DNA from: Candidatus Altimarinota bacterium
GTDB taxonomy: Bacteria > Patescibacteriota > Gracilibacteria > UBA4473
DNA: 10,136 bases
Assembly: GCA_018401175.1 (NCBI GenBank)
Contig: JAGYLK010000157.1
Span: 1-10,136 of the forward strand
Direction of reading: 5' to 3'
Below the pieces are notes generated by a model. The model searched no databases and was not told the DNA's origin. It was given only the letters and a program-made list of their open reading frames with translations. Below are positions 6,082 through 10,136 of the stretch, one piece after another. Numbering within the stretch: the first letter of the stretch is position 1; each line of letters starts with the position of its first letter. The position numbers were made by a program, and so were the translations under genes.

Positions 6082-7172
6082 TGGAGTCATTTTTGGTAGC
6101 GATCCATCGTGCGTGCAATCTTACCTTTTCTCGATATCAATGTTTACAATCCTTTTTTGATAATGACTGGGAACGGGTGTGGAATGCGAAAATATCAGAA
6201 TGGCAGCAGTCAGATATTGATACTCGAGCAATTCAGTCTTTTTTTTCCAATCGTTCAAAAATAAATCCTGATCAAGAAATGGAACGACTGAAGAAATGTG
6301 GGGCACGAGTGCTTCGTTATAGGATGCCAGAATATCCAGAATCGTTGCTTCATATACACAATCCGCCGGTATTATTATTTTGTAGAGGAATACTTTCTTC
6401 TGATTATTTTCCGTCAATTTCTGTTGTTGGATCGCGAAAAATATCTCGTTATGGACAACGGGCAGCGGAATTTTTGGTTGGACGACTCGCGGACGCCGGC
6501 GTAACGATTGTTTCAGGGCTTGCTTTCGGAGCCGACACGATTGCTCATCGGACAGCAATTGAACATGGATCTCGAACAATTGCGGTTTTGGGAAACGGGA
6601 TAGATGAAATATATCCATCAGCAAATACATCATTTGCGGAGAAATTTTTATCGGAACAACAGGGCGTTCTCTTGTCAGAATATCTCCCTGGGACAGAAGT
6701 ACGTCCCGAATTTTTTCCAGTTCGAAACAGAATTGTGTCCGGTCTTTCACGAGCAACAATTGTCTTGGAAGCGGCGAGCAAGTCGGGAAGTTTGATTACC
6801 GCAGAATTAGCTCTTCAACAAAACAGAGAAGTATTTGTTGTCCCTGGAGAAATTTTTTCAAAAAATTCAAGCGGATGCAATACGTTACTTTTTCAAGGTG
6901 GAGCGATGCCGGCATTAAGTGGAGAACAGATTTTACAGGCATTGGATTTTCGTTTTTTGTCCTCCAACAAAGCAGTAAAGAAGATATTGCCAACAACGGA
7001 GAATGAAACTCGAATTTTGTCTGCGTTTGAAGATTTTTCAGAACGACATATTGATGATTTGTTGCGCGTCATTGAATTACCGGATTCCGTGATTAGCTCG
7101 ACCATTTCTATTTTGGAAATAAAAGGATTGATACGAAATCTGGGAAACAATGTATACGCTCCTTCTTTGTAA
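6081..7172 (+). CDS. dprA: DNA-processing protein DprA
   Basis: The 363-aa product is DprA (Smf), which binds incoming single-stranded DNA during natural transformation, protects it and loads RecA. It is also widespread in non-competent bacteria. The order is typical: an N-terminal helical region (about 1-90), the Rossmann-like DprA domain (about 95-290) and a C-terminal winged helix (about 300-363, ending RNLGNNVYAPSL). Signatures include VVGSRKISRYG (G117-S118-R119), SGLAFGAD (145-152; usually SGxAxGID), LGNGIDEIYPSAN, FPVRNRIVSGLS (R215-N216-R217), LEAASKSGSLITAELAL and VPGEIF. I chose the ATG at 6081, which overlaps the upstream stop as TAATG and implies translational coupling to the M24 peptidase. 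An ATG at 6054 inside the upstream gene would add nine residues with no DprA similarity. No Shine-Dalgarno sequence is seen. Confidence 0.95.
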   Translation: MESFLVAIHRACNLTFSRYQCLQSFFDNDWERVWNAKISEWQQSDIDTRAIQSFFSNRSKINPDQEMERLKKCGARVLRYRMPEYPESLLHIHNPPVLLFCRGILSSDYFPSISVVGSRKISRYGQRAAEFLVGRLADAGVTIVSGLAFGADTIAHRTAIEHGSRTIAVLGNGIDEIYPSANTSFAEKFLSEQQGVLLSEYLPGTEVRPEFFPVRNRIVSGLSRATIVLEAASKSGSLITAELALQQNREVFVVPGEIFSKNSSGCNTLLFQGGAMPALSGEQILQALDFRFLSSNKAVKKILPTTENETRILSAFEDFSERHIDDLLRVIELPDSVISSTISILEIKGLIRNLGNNVYAPSL

Positions 7173-7193
7173 TTTTTACAACACACTTGCAAA

Positions 7194-7628
7194 ATGAAAA
7201 AACGATATTTTATTTTCTGGATTATTCTCTCTTCTATTGGAGGATTTGTGTTGGGAATGGCACAAGAAAATCCTTTTGAAGAAGAAATTCTCCCCGAACC
7301 AATCCCCATAAAACCGGAGAAAGCCGTGGTTGAGTTTTCTCATTTTTCAGGAGATTCTCTCTTTCTTTCATTGAAGGGGAATGTTCGTGTGATCTGGGCG
7401 GAAGAACATTTTCTCGACGAGAGCGGAGAGATATTTTTGGGGCAAGTTCCAAATGCAAATGACTTGCAATTTCTTCGATATCCCTTTGTGGGAAACGCAA
7501 ATACGATGAAATTCTATCCATCAACTACTTCATGGGCGCGGGGAGTAAAAGTGCCAGATCGACGATTTTTTGAGACAAAAGAAGCAGCAATTTTGGCGGG
7601 GTTTATTCCGAGCAAAAGTGTGAAATAG
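7194..7628 (+). CDS. Exported protein with a degenerate Ada-type zinc-binding domain
   Basis: The 144-aa product begins with a signal peptide or N-terminal anchor (MKKR, then a hydrophobic stretch to about residue 22). A Glu/Pro-rich linker follows (25-45), then a short middle region (46-97, including 'SLFLSLKGNVRVIW'). Residues 98-144 follow the pattern of the Ada metal-binding domain as found in standalone exported proteins: FVGNANTMKF (canonical VGSxNSxKYH), SWARGVKV (CxWAKxI), RRFFETKEAAILAGF (VxFxSxEEAxxAGY) and IPSKSVK (xPCKxC). The expected Cys positions hold Thr112, Ser140 and Val143, and the usual His is Tyr108. The whole protein has no cysteine, so zinc should not bind. The fold may persist as a structural or nucleic-acid/peptide-binding module. 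The gene begins 21 bp after dprA and is probably co-transcribed with it. I infer the domain by eye; the function is unknown. Confidence 0.7.
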   Translation: MKKRYFIFWIILSSIGGFVLGMAQENPFEEEILPEPIPIKPEKAVVEFSHFSGDSLFLSLKGNVRVIWAEEHFLDESGEIFLGQVPNANDLQFLRYPFVGNANTMKFYPSTTSWARGVKVPDRRFFETKEAAILAGFIPSKSVK

Positions 7629-7631
7629 AAA

Positions 7632-7664
7632 GAAACTTCAATTTTCAAACTACAAACTTCAAAA
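7632..7664 (+). repeat. 33-nt intergenic repeat, copy 2
   Basis: This matches copy 1 (5235-5267) at 30 of 33 bases and again starts exactly 3 nt after a TAG stop codon, here that of the Ada-like gene. AAACTTCAA occurs at 7633-7641 and 7654-7662, with the same 21-nt period. A weak hairpin follows (CAAAAG at 7660-7665 with CTTTTTG at 7672-7678, one bulged T), where copy 1 has a strong terminator. Confidence 0.75.
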
Positions 7665-7683
7665 GCCGGAACTTTTTGGGAGA

Positions 7684-7711
7684 TTGACTTTTGACAAAAT
7701 TCAAATAACAT
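7684..7711 (+). promoter_or_regulatory. Promoter of the 304-aa unknown gene, probably leaderless
   Basis: TTGACT (7684-7689; 5 of 6 consensus) and TAACAT (7706-7711; 4 of 6) are 16 nt apart. The GTG start at 7718 follows the -10 box after 6 nt, so the predicted transcription start coincides with the start codon. This is the best-matching -35 box in the window. Confidence 0.6.
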
Positions 7712-7717
7712 TTCTAT

Positions 7718-8632
7718 GTGCCAGATATTGAACTTTTTCAGAAGAAGCTTTTTCCGTCGTTGGCGGATCAATCCATTGCGCGCTTTGATGAGGAGGGGAA
7801 TCCGCTCAAAACGCAATTTCGAGAAGTGCCCAGGGAAGAAGCTTCCCCGCTTTCGATTATTCCACGAATAGGAAATGACGCAGATGTGGTTCGTACAAAA
7901 GTTCGTGAATTATTACCCTCTCCCGAAGAGATTTCTACGCCGAATTATCAGGCATTATCGCGAGAGTCTTATAAAATTATTCCATTACCCCCGGCACGAA
8001 TTAGTGTGGGAGGGATTTCCCAGCGAGCGTATGAAAAAAAATATGGATTGCGAGAGTCAGGAAGACATCGATTTTTTCGAAAAAACTTGAAAGAGCCTAT
8101 TAGTAACGGACTGATGAAGTCAGGAGACTTTTTGGTAAAAGCATATGGGCAATCGTATTTAGATCGGTTTGATATACTGAGGTTCAAATTTTCAGATAAA
8201 AATAATAACTATTCACGAGGAATTATTCCAAAGCCTCTTCGTACGCCAATAAGTCTTTTTGGTACTCCTGCAATGGGAAATATCCCGAGTTTATTGTTAA
8301 ACAAAATCCCTATAACACAAGGAATTACAACGTATAGACGGGGACGAAGAAAACGAGTTGATGCTATTAAGGGCTGGTTGGCGAAGCCATTTCGGCGGTT
8401 TACGACAAATGTTTCTTCTCAGCTGCCTTTGCATGAGCATCGATACAAAGCAACACAAAAGATTCGAGGGATAAATGATTGGATTTCCAGAGGAGAGCAA
8501 TGGGCGGAATCTTTAATTAATGGAGGGATGAGCGGGGTTTTGGCGAGGAGAAGACAGAAAAAATTACTTCGAGAAAGGAGAGCGAGATTGAGAGATTCGG
8601 CACAAAAGCGAACCCAGATGCACAAAAGGTGA
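7718..8632 (+). CDS. Hypothetical basic protein
   Basis: I do not recognise this 304-aa protein. It has no signal peptide, no transmembrane segment and no cysteine. The N-terminal 75 residues are mixed acidic and proline-containing (MPDIELFQKKLFPSLADQSI; LLPSPEEISTPNYQAL). From about residue 100 it becomes strongly basic. A middle part (about 130-205) has short hydrophobic stretches (FGTPAMGNIPSLLLNKIPIT). Basic clusters occur at 207-213 (RRGRRKR) and over the last 30 residues (RRRQKKLLRERRARLRD at 277-293). Such tails often bind nucleic acid, acidic proteins or membrane surfaces, but that is only inference. The only start fitting the frame is GTG at 7718, because an in-frame TAA lies at 7706-7708. 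It has no Shine-Dalgarno sequence. It ends with TGA 122 bp before the next unknown gene, and the two may form a functional pair. Confidence 0.75.
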   Translation: MPDIELFQKKLFPSLADQSIARFDEEGNPLKTQFREVPREEASPLSIIPRIGNDADVVRTKVRELLPSPEEISTPNYQALSRESYKIIPLPPARISVGGISQRAYEKKYGLRESGRHRFFRKNLKEPISNGLMKSGDFLVKAYGQSYLDRFDILRFKFSDKNNNYSRGIIPKPLRTPISLFGTPAMGNIPSLLLNKIPITQGITTYRRGRRKRVDAIKGWLAKPFRRFTTNVSSQLPLHEHRYKATQKIRGINDWISRGEQWAESLINGGMSGVLARRRQKKLLRERRARLRDSAQKRTQMHKR

Positions 8633-8682
8633 TTTTTTACTGCTCTGTTTTTCTCTCCCAGGTGTTCAGTTCTATTTATTAA

Positions 8683-8703
8683 CCTCTTTTGAATTCCTAG
8701 AGG
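8683..8703 (+). terminator. Weak hairpin after the 304-aa gene
   Basis: CCTCT (8683-8687) can pair with AGAGG (8699-8703) around an 11-nt loop, and T-rich sequence follows (8705-8714). The stem is short, and the T-rich part also forms the -35 region of the next promoter. A T-run directly after the stop codon (8633-8638) is the only other feature in this 122-bp gap apart from that promoter. Confidence 0.25.
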
Positions 8704-8704
8704 G

Positions 8705-8733
8705 TTGATTTTTATCAAGAAATCTGGTAAACT
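8705..8733 (+). promoter_or_regulatory. Promoter of the right-end unknown gene
   Basis: TTGATT (8705-8710) and TAAACT (8728-8733) are separated by 17 nt. The predicted start near 8740 leaves a leader of about 15 nt (AT-rich, no Shine-Dalgarno sequence) before the ATG at 8755. Confidence 0.55.
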
Positions 8734-8754
8734 TGCTGGATTTTTTCGTAAAAA

Positions 8755-10136
8755 ATGACTGATTTGAAAAACTACGACCACGCGGAAAATGTGATCAGCC
8801 CTGATGATCTCAAACAATCTGAGCAGCATGGCGCTGATCGATTAAATACGCAGGCAGATATTGCCGAAGGGCGCGTAAAAGAGATTTCTGTGAGCCGCAC
8901 GGGAGGAGGAGGGCTGGATCAATTTTTTGATGAATTTGAACATCATACCTGGACAAATGAATCTCCTTGGGAACTTGCCGACCAGGTAAGGACAAGAGTT
9001 CTGGATATTGTGGGACAGAGTGCAGATGAGTATCAAAATAATTTACAGGGATCTTCAGGTGCGACGCTAGAGCAGCAAATGCTACGATACACTCAAGGAG
9101 ATGTTCTTGATCAGATTGAGCGAGTGAGAGCAGGAGGGCTTCATTCGGTTCAAACACTTGATACGCTCAAAGGATTTACGGTGAAGGCGATGGCTGAATC
9201 AGAAGCACAGCGCGCTGATATGGTAAAAAAACAGCAGGAAGCGATTGAGAATCGTGGATGGTGGTCTCGAGTTGGACATAAGGCACTTACGATTGGAACC
9301 CTTGGAACTTATGCTCTGGTAAAAACAGAAAAACGCCAGAAGTGGTACAACAGTATTGTTGAAAAATCGATGAAGCGTCAGTTTGATCGAATTAACAAAA
9401 ATATTGAAACCCTCGAGGGACGCGTAGGAAAACAAATTGCTCCAATGCAGTCACGTATTCGTCGAACATTGGCAAGTACAGTAGATCCTGCAACAAAGGC
9501 AGAATATCGAACAGAATTGATGAATGCGTTGCGCCATACTGGTTCTTTGGCTGGGGTGAACCTGGCTCCGCATTGGGGAATTACAGATCCACAGGAGAAG
9601 ATTAATTTTCTTGAGGCGGCGCAGGGGTTAGATTTTGTGAAGAAAGATCTTGGGATTGTTGGGATTTCTCATGCGAAGCAGTTGCAGCAGGAGCAGATGA
9701 TTGAGTCTGCGCGAAATCAGCAAAATATTGTAAAAAATAGTGGTGAATTTAAGTTTGATCAAATTCTGGGGCAGGGTGGATTTAAGGAATTATCTATAGA
9801 TGGAGTTTCTGCTCCAAGCATTTCCGATTTGGTAAAAACGCTTGAAAATGAATTGGCAAGCTCTGAAAATCTAGAAGCTTTGTATGCAACCGATATCAAT
9901 AAAGCAGATTTGCTTACTGATTCAGTGAAACTTATTCTTTTGGTAAAACGAATCAGTGAAGCTGGATTTGATGCAGATAAAAGATTGCAGGTAACAACAC
10001 GCCAATCTTTGTTAGCGTGGATTAAGGATATGGATAAGAATACAGGAGGAGAAACGCTCGAATGGAAAGATGCAAGTCGAACAGAAGTTGAGAACATTGA
10101 GAAGCTTTTTGATAATACGATTGCAGGATCACTCAC
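8755..10136 (+). CDS. Long hypothetical protein, partial (3' end beyond the window)
   Basis: An open frame of 460 complete codons starts at ATG 8755 (MTDLKNYDHAENVISPDDLK) and has no stop before the right edge, so the protein is longer than 460 aa. I do not recognise it. There is no signal peptide and no cysteine in the visible part. Residues 1-45 are polar and acidic. A GGGG run (about 52-55) precedes an acidic stretch with several aromatics. Residues 110-165 are helical and Gln/Glu/Arg-rich. A mildly hydrophobic segment (about 170-188, HKALTIGTLGTYALV) is too weak to call a membrane span. It is followed by a likely coiled coil (about 193-242, with VEKSMKRQFDRINKNIETLE). The remainder is mostly predicted helix by composition. 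It has its own candidate promoter and follows the basic 304-aa unknown in the same orientation. A large helical scaffold or partner role is possible but not shown. Confidence 0.8.
   Translation, partial: MTDLKNYDHAENVISPDDLKQSEQHGADRLNTQADIAEGRVKEISVSRTGGGGLDQFFDEFEHHTWTNESPWELADQVRTRVLDIVGQSADEYQNNLQGSSGATLEQQMLRYTQGDVLDQIERVRAGGLHSVQTLDTLKGFTVKAMAESEAQRADMVKKQQEAIENRGWWSRVGHKALTIGTLGTYALVKTEKRQKWYNSIVEKSMKRQFDRINKNIETLEGRVGKQIAPMQSRIRRTLASTVDPATKAEYRTELMNALRHTGSLAGVNLAPHWGITDPQEKINFLEAAQGLDFVKKDLGIVGISHAKQLQQEQMIESARNQQNIVKNSGEFKFDQILGQGGFKELSIDGVSAPSISDLVKTLENELASSENLEALYATDINKADLLTDSVKLILLVKRISEAGFDADKRLQVTTRQSLLAWIKDMDKNTGGETLEWKDASRTEVENIEKLFDNTIAGSL

Noticed and set aside
7714..7718. 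ATG at 7716 as the start of the 304-aa gene.
   Set aside because: It is in another frame; the long frame can only start at GTG 7718.
8755..10136. Minus-strand frames at 8810-9157 and 9759-10136.
   Set aside because: They are antisense to a single uninterrupted plus-strand frame of 460 codons that has a promoter and ATG. Their translations show no recognisable features.

Overview
The window looks like a compact bacterial chromosome segment. Genes are packed on both strands with gaps of 0 to about 145 bp, the proteins are small, the standard stop codons TAA, TAG and TGA are all used, and I see no convincing Shine-Dalgarno sequence in front of any gene. Several start codons instead sit 6-7 bases after a plausible -10 box, which suggests leaderless mRNAs. 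This style, plus several short proteins I cannot assign, fits a reduced-genome lineage such as the Candidate Phyla Radiation (Patescibacteria). That placement is inference; no marker here was compared with a database. There is no RNA gene, insertion sequence, phage module or CRISPR array.

Layout. Positions 1-108 hold two strong hairpins, one ending a transcript entering from the left and one lying after the nitroreductase gene. Positions 109-1641 (minus strand) carry prs (ribose-phosphate pyrophosphokinase) followed by a short nitroreductase-family protein. A GT2 glycosyltransferase (1703-2488, plus) diverges from prs across 61 bp. It converges on a small secreted cysteine-rich protein (2508-2951, minus), and two abutting perfect palindromes occupy the gap. 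That secreted-protein gene diverges from tatD (2981-3844, plus) with only 29 bp between their start codons. Next come secY (3930-5231) with its own promoter and terminator, an M24 metallopeptidase (5377-6081) and dprA (6081-7172), the last two joined by a TAATG stop/start overlap. A secreted protein with a degenerate Ada-type zinc-binding domain (7194-7628) follows. The window ends with two unassigned genes, a very basic 304-aa protein (7718-8632) and a long ORF that runs off the right edge (8755-10136). No stretch longer than about 150 bases is without a gene.

Roles. Most recognised genes are housekeeping: PRPP supply (prs), protein export (secY), peptide trimming (M24), 3' DNA processing (tatD), transformation or recombination (dprA) and envelope sugar transfer (GT2). 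The parts that merit a second look are the two small exported proteins, the paired unknown genes at the right end, a 33-base intergenic element found exactly 3 nt after the TAG stops of secY and the Ada-like gene, and the apparent leaderless expression.
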